A stretch of 53,105 bases of DNA from the NCBI RefSeq assembly GCF_000378445.1, contig NZ_KB899730.1:1-53105 (forward strand). The letters run 5' to 3'. The notes below the pieces were generated by a model. It made no database searches. It was not told the origin of the DNA and was given only the letters and a program-made list of their open reading frames with translations. Positions 16,652 through 24,891 of this stretch are shown here, piece by piece. The translations under genes and the position numbers were made by a program. Positions within the stretch are counted from its first letter, which is position 1. Each line of letters begins with the position of its first letter. Source of the stretch: Deinococcus aquatilis DSM 23025. GTDB taxonomy: Bacteria > Deinococcota > Deinococci > Deinococcales > Deinococcaceae.

Positions 16652-19600
16652 ATGACGCATTCCGCCGACTTCCGTGAACTCCTCTCCAGTCAGCTGCCTG
16701 CACTCGCTCAGCTGGTGAATCTGGGCTATACGTTTCTGACCCCTGCCGAAACCGTTCAGAAGCGCCGGGGCCGACGTGGGCAGGTCATTCTGACGGACGT
16801 GCTGCTGGAGGCGCTGGGGCGGTTGAATCAGGTTCATTATTTGGGGCGCGTGCTGCCATTTACCTCTGAGGGCCTGCAAAAAGCAGCCAATGCCCTGCTG
16901 GAATTGCCATTCGAGGCCCAGTACACCACTGCCCAACAGGCCTATGACCTGCTGACCCTCGGCACCAGCGTCGAGCAGACCGTGGACGGCGACCGCAAAG
17001 CCTTCAGCGTCCGGTTCATCGACTGGGAACAGCCGGAGAACAACCTCTGGCACGTGACTGAGGAATACGAAGTAGAGCGCACGGGCAGCAGTCGCACCCG
17101 GCGGCCCGACCTCATCCTGTTCTGCAACGGGATTCCCCTAGTGGTCATTGAGTGCAAGCGCCCCGATCTGGACGGCGCGGTGGCCGAAGCGGTGTCACAG
17201 ACGCTACGCAACCACGCCCGTGACGAGATTCCCTTGCTCTACTCCTTTGCTCAACTGCTGCTGGCCGTGGCCCAAAATGACGCTAGATACGGCACCACTG
17301 GGGCAGATGCCAAGTACTGGGCCAGCTGGCGCGAAGAAGATTTGCAGGTCCAGGGAGAGTTGGCCGCACAGGTGAGTACGCCCATGCCCGCTCCAATCCG
17401 CGCCCGCATTCTCGGCTGGCGAGAAGAACCGCTGCGGACCCAGCTCGACCGCGCCTTCCATGAGGGGCCACGCCTCCCTTCAGTCCAAGACCGGATGATC
17501 GGCTCCCTGCTCTCCCCGGCCCGTCTGCTGGACTTCATCTGGGGCTTCATCGTCTTCGATGCCGGGGTCAAGAAAGCCGCCCGGTATCAGCAGTACTTCG
17601 CGGTGAAAGAAACCGTGCGGCGGGTGCAGGAACGCACGCCCACCGGCAGCCGCCGGGGAGGGGTGATCTGGCATACCACGGGGAGTGGCAAGAGCCTGAC
17701 CATGGTGATGTTGGCTCATGCCCTGACCCGCTTATCAGACGCGGCGGCCCCCCGGATTGTGCTGGTCACTGACCGCATCGATCTCGATGACCAACTGAAG
17801 GGCACGTTCAAAGATACCGGGGCACAGGTGGTGCAGGCCACCTCGGGTCGCCATCTGCTGGAACTTCTGTCGTCCGAGCGCACTCAGGTCATCACGGCCG
17901 TTATCGACAAGTTCGAGACCGTGGCCCGCGAGAAACTCAAAGTCCTCAGCCCGGATGTGTTCGTGCTGGTGGATGAGTCTCACCGCAGTCAGTACGGCTC
18001 GGCCAATGCCCTGATGCGCACCGTGCTCCCGAATGCCTGCCTGATCGGGTTTACCGGCACGCCCCTGCTGAAAAAGGACAAAAGCACGGCGGAAAAGTTC
18101 GGCGGCATCGTGCACGCCTATTCAATGGCGAAGGCGGTGCAAGACCGGGCCGTGGCACCCTTGAAATATGAGGCTCGGCATGCCGAGCTGCGCGGCGCAC
18201 AGGAGCAGATTGACCGCTGGTTCGAGCGCGTGACCAGAGACTTGACGGACGCCCAGAAGGTCGATCTCAAACGCCAGTTCCAGACCGCCCAGACGGTGCT
18301 GGGGGCCACCTCAAGGTTAGAGGAGATCGCTTACGACGTCGGTGAGCATTACCGCCAGACCTATCAGGGCCGCGGCCTGAAAGCCCAGTTCGCGGTCAGC
18401 AGCAAGCTGGACGCCGTAAGGTATAAAAAGATTTTCGAGCGTTGGGGCACAGTCAGTGTGGGCGTCATCATCAGTGCGCCGGATACCCGGGAAGGGCGCG
18501 AGAGTGTGGATGAATCGGATGTGCCGGAAGTGCAGGCCTTCTGGCGCGACATGATGAACCGCTACGGCACACCAGACAACTACCAGAAGAAGTTGATTGG
18601 GGCCTTCAAAGGCGACGGCGATCCCGAACTGTTGATCGTGGTGGACAAGCTGCTGACCGGCTTCGATGTACCCAGCAACGCGGTGCTGTACCTCGACAAG
18701 CGCCTGAAAGAACACAGCATCTTGCAGGCCATCGCCCGCGTCAACCGCCTGTACGACGGCAAGGATTACGGCCTGGTTGTGGATTACCGGGGCATCTTCA
18801 GCGAGCTCACCGAAGCGCTCGACATCTACGCTGCTCTAGAAGCCGAAGGCTTTGACCCCGCCGATGTCGCTGGAACGCTGGAAAGCGTGGACGTGGAAAT
18901 CGGGCTCCTGAAAACCCGGCACGGGCATGTCTGGGACGTGTTCCGAGGCGTGGACCGTCATGACCTCGAAGCGTTGCAGCGGCATCTGGAACCGCAGGAT
19001 TACCGGGATGCCTTCTACGAGGCCCTGACCGCGTTTGCCAAAACGCTGCAGCTGGCCCTGGCCACGCCCAGCTTTCTGGACGCCACGCCAGAAGTTGAGC
19101 GGCAGATCTACATCCGTGATCTGCGGTTCTTCCTGAACTTGCGTACTACCGTGAAACGCCGTTACGGGGAAAGCGTGGATTTCGGCCCCCTGGAAGCTCA
19201 GCTCAAGAAACTGGTGCAGGAGCATGTGGGGGCCGACAGCGTGGTGCAACTGTCTACGCCGGTCAGCCTGTTCGATCTGGAAGCGGTGGAAGACGAGGTC
19301 GACATCCTTGAAGGAGAGGTGGCCCGGGCCGACACGATGGCCGGCCGGATTCGCCGGGCCATCACCGAGCGCTTGGAAGAAGACCCGACCTTCTATAAGC
19401 GGCTCTCGGAACTGGTGGATGAAGCCATTGCCGACCACCGTGCCCAGCGTCTGAGTGACTTGGAATACCTGCGCCGTGCTCAAGAACTGACCCGGCTGGC
19501 TCAGGAAGGCGGTGGAGGGGCCGGCGATCCCCGGCTGCAGGGCCGTGATACGGCCCGAGCTTACCTGGGGCTCCTCCACGACGGACTGGGGGAGACGCTC

Positions 19601-19843
19601 AAAGACGTGCCGGCCTTGGATGAACACCTCACCACGGCAGCCCTGGCCTTCGACGGCCACATCGAACGGCTGAAGATTCGGGACTGGCACACCAATCAGG
19701 GCGTCCGGAACACCATGATTGACGCGATGGACGACCATCTCTATGACCTGGAACGGCAATTGGAATGCCGGATTCCCCATACCCTGCGGGACGCGGTGTT
19801 CGAGAAAGTGCTGTCCGTGGCGCGGCACCGCGACGGGGCATGA
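16652..19843 (+). CDS. hsdR: Type I restriction endonuclease subunit R
   Basis: The 1063-residue HsdR is the motor and nuclease subunit. The N-terminal nuclease core shows RRPDLILFCNGIPLVVIECK at about 150-169 (PD-(D/E)xK type, with E167 and K169). The superfamily 2 helicase follows: Walker A TTGSGKS near 343-349, VDESH near 439-443, FTGTPL near 467-472, and motif VI-like QAIARVNR near 691-698. The C-terminal third is helical and should bind the M2S core. The start ATG has GAGG about 8 bases upstream. Its stop overlaps the start of the downstream metallopeptidase gene (ATGA). Length and motifs indicate an intact protein. Confidence 0.97.
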   Translation: MTHSADFRELLSSQLPALAQLVNLGYTFLTPAETVQKRRGRRGQVILTDVLLEALGRLNQVHYLGRVLPFTSEGLQKAANALLELPFEAQYTTAQQAYDLLTLGTSVEQTVDGDRKAFSVRFIDWEQPENNLWHVTEEYEVERTGSSRTRRPDLILFCNGIPLVVIECKRPDLDGAVAEAVSQTLRNHARDEIPLLYSFAQLLLAVAQNDARYGTTGADAKYWASWREEDLQVQGELAAQVSTPMPAPIRARILGWREEPLRTQLDRAFHEGPRLPSVQDRMIGSLLSPARLLDFIWGFIVFDAGVKKAARYQQYFAVKETVRRVQERTPTGSRRGGVIWHTTGSGKSLTMVMLAHALTRLSDAAAPRIVLVTDRIDLDDQLKGTFKDTGAQVVQATSGRHLLELLSSERTQVITAVIDKFETVAREKLKVLSPDVFVLVDESHRSQYGSANALMRTVLPNACLIGFTGTPLLKKDKSTAEKFGGIVHAYSMAKAVQDRAVAPLKYEARHAELRGAQEQIDRWFERVTRDLTDAQKVDLKRQFQTAQTVLGATSRLEEIAYDVGEHYRQTYQGRGLKAQFAVSSKLDAVRYKKIFERWGTVSVGVIISAPDTREGRESVDESDVPEVQAFWRDMMNRYGTPDNYQKKLIGAFKGDGDPELLIVVDKLLTGFDVPSNAVLYLDKRLKEHSILQAIARVNRLYDGKDYGLVVDYRGIFSELTEALDIYAALEAEGFDPADVAGTLESVDVEIGLLKTRHGHVWDVFRGVDRHDLEALQRHLEPQDYRDAFYEALTAFAKTLQLALATPSFLDATPEVERQIYIRDLRFFLNLRTTVKRRYGESVDFGPLEAQLKKLVQEHVGADSVVQLSTPVSLFDLEAVEDEVDILEGEVARADTMAGRIRRAITERLEEDPTFYKRLSELVDEAIADHRAQRLSDLEYLRRAQELTRLAQEGGGGAGDPRLQGRDTARAYLGLLHDGLGETLKDVPALDEHLTTAALAFDGHIERLKIRDWHTNQGVRNTMIDAMDDHLYDLERQLECRIPHTLRDAVFEKVLSVARHRDGA

Positions 19844-20577
19844 AGGAGAAGCCCAACCCGGATCAACGGGTCGCGGAATACGGCACCACCCGGATTCCCT
19901 ACCAGGTCGTGCGCCGTGAACGCAACACCCTGAGCATCGAAGTGCTGCCGGACGGCACGGTGCAGGCGGTGGCCCCCCTGGACACCCGGGAGGAAGAGAT
20001 TCGCTGGCGGCTGGAGAAACGGGGAGCATGGATTCTGCGCCAGCAGCGGGAATTAGCTCTACTGCCCCCTCCCCTGCCGCCCCGGAAGTATGTGAGTGGG
20101 GAAACCCACCGGTATCTGGGCCGGCAACACCGCCTGCGGGTGCTGATCGGGAGGGAGGAAGAGGTCAGGGTGACCCGGGGCGAATTGCTGGTCACGGCCA
20201 AGGCCCCTGAACGGGCTGAGCGGGTGTTGCAAGCCTGGCTGCGGGAACGGGCCGAGCAGGTATTGGCCGAGCGGATGGTTGTCTGTCAAGAGAAAGCATC
20301 TCACCACGGCATCCGGTACAGCGGTGAATTTCGCCTGCGCCGCATGACGACCCGCTGGGGCAGTTGCAGCCGGGCAGGCCGGCTCACCTTCAATCCCCTG
20401 CTGATCCAAGCGCCCAAGGAATGCATCGATTACGTGCTCCTGCACGAGCTGTGTCACACGACCGAATTCAGTCACTCCCGAGCGTACTACGTGCTCCTGG
20501 GCCGGGTCTTGCCAGACTGGAAGGCCAAACGGGCACGACTCAACCGCTTGGTCGAGCTGCCAGACCCCTTGCTTTAG
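19840..20577 (+). CDS. YgjP-like (DUF45) M48-type metallopeptidase
   Basis: The 245-residue protein belongs to the YgjP/DUF45 family of zinc-binding metallopeptidase-like proteins. The HELCH motif is at residues 202-206, with a third possible ligand H212 in SHSRAYY. The typical MTTRWGSCSRAGRLTFNP segment is at about 169-186, just upstream. ATG 19840 is chosen over the longer frame because it overlaps the hsdR stop in an ATGA arrangement. Family members are very often encoded in type I restriction operons, and their role there is unresolved. It closes the operon: the next plus-strand gene is over 2.7 kb away. Confidence 0.9.
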   Translation: MKEKPNPDQRVAEYGTTRIPYQVVRRERNTLSIEVLPDGTVQAVAPLDTREEEIRWRLEKRGAWILRQQRELALLPPPLPPRKYVSGETHRYLGRQHRLRVLIGREEEVRVTRGELLVTAKAPERAERVLQAWLRERAEQVLAERMVVCQEKASHHGIRYSGEFRLRRMTTRWGSCSRAGRLTFNPLLIQAPKECIDYVLLHELCHTTEFSHSRAYYVLLGRVLPDWKAKRARLNRLVELPDPLL

Positions 20578-20873
20578 GGGCGGATTTGCCCCTGCCGCTC
20601 ATAGAGACGGCTCTCGATCCGATGAACCAGGATGTTGCGGCTCCACCCCTGTTGAACCGTGGTTCGGGCATACCACTCCCGCTGGGCTGGCTCTTTGACA
20701 CTGGTCAGCAGCGTCACCAGATGGCCCCAGGGCAATTGGTCAACAGGCTGTTGACCGAATTCGAAGCCAGGATGGGCGCTGGCAAACATGCGCATGTGTT
20801 TCAGATTGGTGGGCGAGAACCCTTTGAGCTCCGGGAACTCCGTGCGCAGGTTTTGGGAGAACCGTCCGACCAC
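20574..20873 (-). pseudogene. Truncated YhcG-like (DUF1016) nuclease remnant
   Basis: The 99-residue ORF matches only part of the DUF1016 N-terminal domain: SQNLRTEFPELKGFSPTNLK, then QQPVDQLPWGHLVTLL, REWYARTTVQQGWSRN and IESRLYERQ. Intact YhcG proteins have roughly 330-380 residues, with a C-terminal PD-(D/E)xK nuclease domain, which is missing here. The first part of the N-terminal domain is missing too. The break lies exactly at the end of the restriction operon: the remnant's stop overlaps the YgjP-like gene's stop. The simplest reading is that arrival or rearrangement of the restriction locus cut off this gene. Confidence 0.75.
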
Positions 20874-21099
20874 CTGGGCGTAAGTTCGACAGAAAACGCT
20901 CTGCGGCGCAGTGGCGTTGAGCAGGCCAGACGCTTTACAGTACGGCTCCTGCGGCGGAGTGGAACATTCAGTTGCGGGCTGTACGGCACAGTGGTTTCGC
21001 AGCGCAGAGGCCTTGAGGGGGGCGGGTTGCTTCCGGCAGCTGGATCAGGCGAAAGTCCATATTTACAACGTTAGGAGCAACATCAAAACTCACGTGATG

Positions 21100-21429
21100 T
21101 TAACGTCGCTTTCGACGTTCTTTTTCAAGTTTCTCTTCAATGGCTTCCAGTAGCCAGGAGTGACGTGAGATGGGCCGCCGTCCCCGGGCATGGGCGCGGC
21201 GAAGCTGGTCGATCTCCTGTAGGGTGCTCTCGTAGAGCCGCAATTGGACATTTTTCAGTTCGTCCGTTAGGGGTATGTCGTTCGGCTCTGCTGTGTCCGG
21301 CGCCTGATCCCGAGATGAGGGCAGGTCAGCCGCGACGCTGCCGCCGCGCCGAATGATCTCCTGCACCTTGTCTTCGGGAATTTCAGGTATTGCAGCAGGC
21401 GTGCGTTTGGGGGCACGGGAGACGGCCAT
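21100..21429 (-). CDS. Ribbon-helix-helix partner of ParA
   Basis: The 109-residue protein is encoded 2 bases after parA on the same strand. Its C-terminal half looks like a ribbon-helix-helix fold: beta strand KNVQLRLYEST, helix LQEIDQLRRA, helix SRHSWLLEAIEEKLEKERRK. The N-terminal half is a disordered acidic/proline tail. This is the layout of ParG- and Omega-like centromere-binding proteins that pair with a ParA ATPase. It should bind a parS-like site and repress the operon. Repeats of a TAACGTTG motif upstream of parA and at 23285-23332 are candidate targets. It lacks a classical ParB domain. Confidence 0.75.
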   Translation of the reverse strand: MAVSRAPKRTPAAIPEIPEDKVQEIIRRGGSVAADLPSSRDQAPDTAEPNDIPLTDELKNVQLRLYESTLQEIDQLRRAHARGRRPISRHSWLLEAIEEKLEKERRKRR

Positions 21430-21431
21430 GC

Positions 21432-22103
21432 TTACTTGCCCTCCGCCAGAGCGAACTGCGGGATTCGGCCAGTGATCTGCTGATACAGGTGGGCGAACTC
21501 TTGGGTGGCCTTGCGGTCGTCGGGGTGAAGTTCGAGCACGCCCAAACCCTGCGCGGCTGCATTGGCGTACGCTTTGCGGTTCCCCAGAGGGGCGTCAAGA
21601 AACGCCAAGGCGTCCGTGTCTCTTAGGGCTTCGGCCGCATCATCGTTGTCGCTGCCGCGCGGATCGGCCCGGTTCAAGAAGGCGTAGGACTTCAGCTCCG
21701 GGTTGACGGTCTTGATCTCGTGGATCAGCCGGGCCACCTTCTCCAGTGTCCAGACGTCGAAGCTGCGGGGATTGAAAGGCACCAGGTAGAGGTCGGCCAC
21801 GGTGAGGGCGGCGCGCTGACTGGTGGTGTCGCGGCCCCCGGTATCGATGACGACATCCTCAAACTTCTTGGAGAGCCGCCGCAGTTCCTCGCGGGCCGCC
21901 TGACCCGTGAGCTGAACGGCGGTGTACCCCGTCTGCCCCCCCTGTCGTTCGTTGCGCCAGGCGGAGAAGTCGGTGGCCGTCTCCTGATCGTCTGCGTCCA
22001 CCAGAAGCACGTCCCGACCATCCAGGGCCAAAGCGACGGCGAGATTCGTTGCCACCGTTGTTTTTCCACTGCCACCCTTGATTCCACCCACCACATAAAT
22101 CAT
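21432..22103 (-). CDS. parA: ParA-family partition ATPase
   Basis: The 223-residue protein is a ParA/MinD-type ATPase that drives plasmid segregation. The deviant Walker A KGGSGKTT is at residues 9-16 of this model. The Walker A' DADDQ segment follows near 36-40, and VVIDTGG near 86-92 is the Walker B region. It has no N-terminal helix-turn-helix, so it is a small (type Ib-like) ParA, which fits the ribbon-helix-helix partner next to it. A second ATG lies 12 bases upstream (22115), but GGAGG sits between the two ATGs and serves the inner one, so I start at 22103. The sequence ahead contains the repeat at 22135-22159. Confidence 0.92.
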   Translation of the reverse strand: MIYVVGGIKGGSGKTTVATNLAVALALDGRDVLLVDADDQETATDFSAWRNERQGGQTGYTAVQLTGQAAREELRRLSKKFEDVVIDTGGRDTTSQRAALTVADLYLVPFNPRSFDVWTLEKVARLIHEIKTVNPELKSYAFLNRADPRGSDNDDAAEALRDTDALAFLDAPLGNRKAYANAAAQGLGVLELHPDDRKATQEFAHLYQQITGRIPQFALAEGK

Positions 22104-22134
22104 GTTGTCCTCCATTTGAGATTGAACGTCACCG

Positions 22135-22159
22135 ATAACGTTGAAATCAACTTGACTGG
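22135..22159. repeat. TAACGTTG-type repeat upstream of parA
   Basis: This 25-base segment matches 23308-23332 at 21 of 25 positions (both begin ATAACGTTG and share ACTTGAC). It contains the palindrome GTTGAAATCAAC. A shorter copy, TAACGTTGAAAGG, is at 23286-23298. This is a candidate operator or centromere for the ParA partner protein. Confidence 0.6.
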
Positions 22160-22165
22160 GCCAGC

Positions 22166-22753
22166 CTAGCAGATGTCCTGCGCGACCATCTTCTCAAGGA
22201 CTTCAGCTGACTGGGGCATTAGAATTTGGGTCAGCTGACGGGCGACATCCGAGATCGTGCGGGGTGGCTTCCGGAATGGGGCTACCAGCTGACGTAAGAC
22301 CTGGCAGGTGACTTGGAGATCCTGGCTCAGGACCGGAGCCAGCCAGGCATCTGGATGGATGACCTGGGGAGCTCCAGTGGGCAAAGCATGGGCAGGAAAA
22401 TCACTCAGATTGAAGGTGAGCAGGTGAGGAACCCGGCTGTGTAGGGCCGCCGCGAAGACATGTCGGTCATCTGGATCCGGCAGCGTCAGGTCAGGAATCA
22501 GATGGCCGAAGCCCGTGACCCGCGCGTGCGGCAATGCCCGGTCCATCAGTGCCTGGGTCCTCAGCAAAGGCTCGGGCTCAAATCCCCGGTCTCGCACCAA
22601 CGCGTTGATCCATTCGTGATTGACCTCGTCTGACCAGCGCAGGCGGCAGAGGCCCTCAATGTCCAAGCGGATCAGGAGGTCGCGCAGCAGGGAAGGGTAG
22701 AGCACGTTGGCGTCGCAGAAGGCCTCGGGGCTGCTGGGGGGAACCGCTGTCAC
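22166..22753 (-). CDS. PIN-domain toxin
   Basis: The 195-residue protein has a PIN ribonuclease fold: D14 in DANVLYPS, acidic DPDDRHVF at 93-100, and LLTFNLSDFP at 111-120. Such proteins (PIN_3/VapC-like group) cleave RNA and act as toxins. It starts inside the stop of the upstream antitoxin-like gene (ATGA overlap at 22750-22753), typical of a toxin-antitoxin pair. The C-terminal third (about 130-195) extends beyond the PIN core and is helical. The pair probably stabilises the plasmid beside the partition genes. Confidence 0.85.
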   Translation of the reverse strand: MTAVPPSSPEAFCDANVLYPSLLRDLLIRLDIEGLCRLRWSDEVNHEWINALVRDRGFEPEPLLRTQALMDRALPHARVTGFGHLIPDLTLPDPDDRHVFAAALHSRVPHLLTFNLSDFPAHALPTGAPQVIHPDAWLAPVLSQDLQVTCQVLRQLVAPFRKPPRTISDVARQLTQILMPQSAEVLEKMVAQDIC

Positions 22754-23202
22754 CGAGGCGCTTGATCCTGTTCGTACAGGTCCAGATCCTCAGACAACTG
22801 ACTGAGAGCGTCGGCAGCGGCACGGCGCTGGTCGCGCTCCTGTTGATAGGCCAGCAGGTCGTTCATGGCAATGCGGTGGTGCTTGCCGACCATGCGGAAG
22901 GGCAGCTGTCCGGTACGCAGCAGGGTGTTGACCAGATGGGGACGGCTGACCCCCAGCAATCGGGCCGCCCGGGCAGGAGTGACCGTTTCCTCAGTCGCCA
23001 CCAAGGCCAAGGTATGGCCCGCGCCCAGTTCCGCCACGGAAGCTTGCAGCAAGCGGGCCAGGAGGGGCGTGAGCTTGATGCGCTGCGCCTGAGTCCCACT
23101 GCCAAAGAGCAGCTCGACAGATTCGCCGGCCTGAGCCAGCGTCTTGGCCAGGGCCTGAAGCTGTTCCTGCTCCGTGCGTGAAGGAGTGAAGGCCTGGGTC
23201 AT
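22750..23202 (-). CDS. Excisionase-type HTH antitoxin
   Basis: This 150-residue protein has an N-terminal helical segment and a MerR/excisionase-like helix-turn-helix at about 75-125: VTPARAARLLGVSRPHLVNT, then GQLPFRMVGKHHRIAMNDLL. The acidic C-terminus (LSEDLDLYEQDQ) would contact the toxin. This arrangement, with an excisionase-type DNA-binding domain in front of a PIN_3-like protein, is a known antitoxin form. TAGACT on the minus strand (23209-23214) ends 6 bases before the ATG, so the message is probably leaderless. The pair would be autoregulated through the HTH. Confidence 0.85.
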   Translation of the reverse strand: MTQAFTPSRTEQEQLQALAKTLAQAGESVELLFGSGTQAQRIKLTPLLARLLQASVAELGAGHTLALVATEETVTPARAARLLGVSRPHLVNTLLRTGQLPFRMVGKHHRIAMNDLLAYQQERDQRRAAADALSQLSEDLDLYEQDQAPR

Positions 23203-23208
23203 ATGCTC

Positions 23209-23214
23209 AGTCTA
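23209..23214 (-). promoter_or_regulatory. -10 element TAGACT for the PIN module
   Basis: On the minus strand TAGACT is followed by GAGCAT and then the antitoxin ATG, a 6-base gap. It is the same hexamer as before the genes at 3329, 13144 and 38686. Confidence 0.55.
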
Positions 23215-23284
23215 CCGCATCTAAATGAAATAAGTGAAAATAGACGGAAGAGAGCCAGATTTAGAATGATAATTCATACCAAAA

Positions 23285-23332
23285 GTAACGTTGAAAGGTA
23301 TGTCAGAATAACGTTGCAAACCACTTGACAGG
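23285..23332. repeat. Pair of TAACGTTG direct repeats
   Basis: TAACGTTGAAAGG (23286-23298) and TAACGTTGCAAAC (23309-23321) are spaced 23 bases apart, about two helical turns. The second copy extends to a 25-base match with the segment in front of parA. The site lies between the PIN module and the HNH gene. Confidence 0.55.
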
Positions 23333-23363
23333 AATGGATTGAAGGCCATCTGCGAGGAACGCC

Positions 23364-23672
23364 ATGCGGAAATCTAAAAGTTATGTCAGGGTACAGGACG
23401 TGCGCACGGGTCGCCGGAGGCAGCTACACCGGATGCTTGCTGAGGAACTGTTGGGAAGGCCGCTCTTGAGCGGTGAAGTCGTGCATCACAAAGACGGCAA
23501 CTCTCTGAACAACGCTCCCAGCAATCTGATGGTTCTGCGGAACCAGAGCTACCACGCTCACATTGAGTATCACCTGCGCTGCGGAAAGCGCGGCATGCCT
23601 TTCCTGTTTCCAGAACTCCTGTACGGAGTGGAGCAACAACGCCCCGGTACCCTCTTTGAACACCTGCATTGA
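23364..23672 (+). CDS. HNH endonuclease-like protein
   Basis: The 102-residue protein has an HNH core at residues 41-58: HHKDGNSLNNAPSNLMVL, with the His pair, N50 and N54 in the expected places. This resembles the HNH_3 group found in phage and intron-type homing enzymes. The N-terminus (KSYVRVQDVRTGRRRQLHR) resembles the start of many such proteins. No DNA-binding NUMOD repeat follows, so this is a minimal form. GAGG lies 7 bases before the ATG. It could be a free-standing nicking enzyme or a mobile passenger. Confidence 0.8.
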   Translation: MRKSKSYVRVQDVRTGRRRQLHRMLAEELLGRPLLSGEVVHHKDGNSLNNAPSNLMVLRNQSYHAHIEYHLRCGKRGMPFLFPELLYGVEQQRPGTLFEHLH

Positions 23673-23856
23673 TGGGGAAGGTGTGCATTCCGAGGTTGGT
23701 TGAGAGGCGGCCAGTCGCTGCTGGAGAATGCAGTGAGGTCAGCGCACCCTCAGGTTAAGTGATTCTGTGCGTGCAGGACGGCACTCAGGCGGTATTTGGT
23801 CAAAAGTGATGCATCTCCTGTGCATGGGCTGCATATCGGGCTAGATTGAAGAAATC

Positions 23857-23882
23857 AAAAGCGGCCTCTGGGTCGCTTTTTC
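23857..23882 (+). terminator. Intrinsic terminator
   Basis: The stem AAAAGCG (23857-23863) pairs with CGCTTTT (23874-23880) across a 10-base loop, and the T-run continues from the stem. It lies between the HNH gene and the second toxin-antitoxin module. Confidence 0.65.
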
Positions 23883-23913
23883 GTTTGATCTCTTGCTCTG
23901 GCAAGCTAGCAGT

Positions 23914-24201
23914 ATGGGCCTGCAAATGAATTTAGGAGCTTATCTGGAGCGCCGGGGCATCACGGCCTACCGCCTGGTCAAAGCCACCGAAGGGCGGCTG
24001 GCCCCTGTCACGGTCTACGGGCTGGCCGCCAAACCCGCCCAGCGCATTGACCTAGCCACGGTAGGCACAGTGCTCGAAGCCCTCTCAGAACTCACGGGTT
24101 CTCCCGTGCAGGTGCAAGACGTCCTAGAAACCCTGGATGCCGAGGGCGACCAGCGGCGCGAAGACGCCCGCCGCCGCATCGCTGCGCCCCGCAGCGGGTA
24201 A
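23914..24201 (+). CDS. HTH antitoxin, probably frameshifted
   Basis: The ORF gives 95 residues with a Cro/C1-type helix-turn-helix at about 5-65 (LGAYLERRGITAYRLVKATE, then LATVGTVLEALSEL). It ends RRIAAPRSG. Read one base over from about 24190, the sequence continues without a stop as GKAQGSALPAPEGDWSVPD and ends QLTEMRERDF with a TGA at 24284-24286, overlapping the toxin start as TTGA. That tail looks like a toxin-binding antitoxin end. The module is therefore probably a PIN antitoxin interrupted by a +1/-1 frameshift, real or due to a sequencing error. The start could also be ATG 23926. Confidence 0.65.
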   Translation: MGLQMNLGAYLERRGITAYRLVKATEGRLAPVTVYGLAAKPAQRIDLATVGTVLEALSELTGSPVQVQDVLETLDAEGDQRREDARRRIAAPRSG

Positions 24202-24282
24202 AGCGCAGGGCAGTGCCCTCCCCGCCCCTGAGGGAGACTGGAGCGTGCCCGATCAACTCACCGAGATGCGCGAGCGTGACTT

Positions 24283-24744
24283 TTGAGGGAAGCGTCTCCA
24301 CTGTTTCTAGATACATCCGCGTTGCTGCGGGCCTACCTGACCAAAGACCAGTTCCATGCCCAAGTGCAAACGGCCATCGCGCAGGCCGACCCTGTGGTGG
24401 TCAGCGGGCTGGCCCATACCGAAGTGGTGGTCGCCCTGACCCAGCGCCAACACCGCGACCATGCGGGACGGCTTAGGGCAGATCAAGTGAACGCCCTGTT
24501 GGAACAGTTTCGAGAAGACTGGGACACTCTGTACGTCGTGCCCGTGGATGAAGCCCTGCTCTTGGAAGCGTCGGCGCTCGTTATTCGCCAAGCCGCATTC
24601 GGTCTGCGGGCGATGGACGCCGTTCATGTGGCGAGTGCCCTGCGCGCGGCAGAGGCGTTTGAGGGCCTACGTTTCCTGACCTTCGATACCCGGCAACAGC
24701 AGGCCACCCACGCCGAGGGGCTGCGACTCTTTGCAGAAGGCTGA
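24283..24744 (+). CDS. VapC-like PIN-domain toxin
   Basis: The 153-residue protein carries the four PIN acidic positions: D10 (FLDTSALL), E47 (HTEVVV), D112 (MDAVHVAS) and D135 (TFDTRQ). VapC proteins are Mg-dependent ribonucleases, often cutting tRNA. The start codon is TTG, overlapping the stop of the frame-corrected antitoxin (TTGA), which indicates coupled translation. It is the second PIN module within 2 kb, and the two toxins are from different subgroups. If the antitoxin frameshift is real, the toxin may be silent or paired with a shortened antitoxin. Confidence 0.88.
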   Translation: MREASPLFLDTSALLRAYLTKDQFHAQVQTAIAQADPVVVSGLAHTEVVVALTQRQHRDHAGRLRADQVNALLEQFREDWDTLYVVPVDEALLLEASALVIRQAAFGLRAMDAVHVASALRAAEAFEGLRFLTFDTRQQQATHAEGLRLFAEG

Positions 24745-24891
24745 GTGACCACAGCGGCGGGAAAACGGCCCTTCCCTAACTCCAGATGCCGCCGAGCAGG
24801 ACACGCCCGTGCATCTCGCCTGTTTTTAGACACTGGGGGTACACCGCAATTGTGCCGCTCCAGCAACACCGCAACGGGCATAGTCAAGGCC

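Noticed and set aside
18836..20029. 397-codon minus-strand ORF opposite hsdR
   Set aside because: It covers the end of hsdR and the start of the YgjP-like gene, both well supported; its sequence has no recognisable domain.
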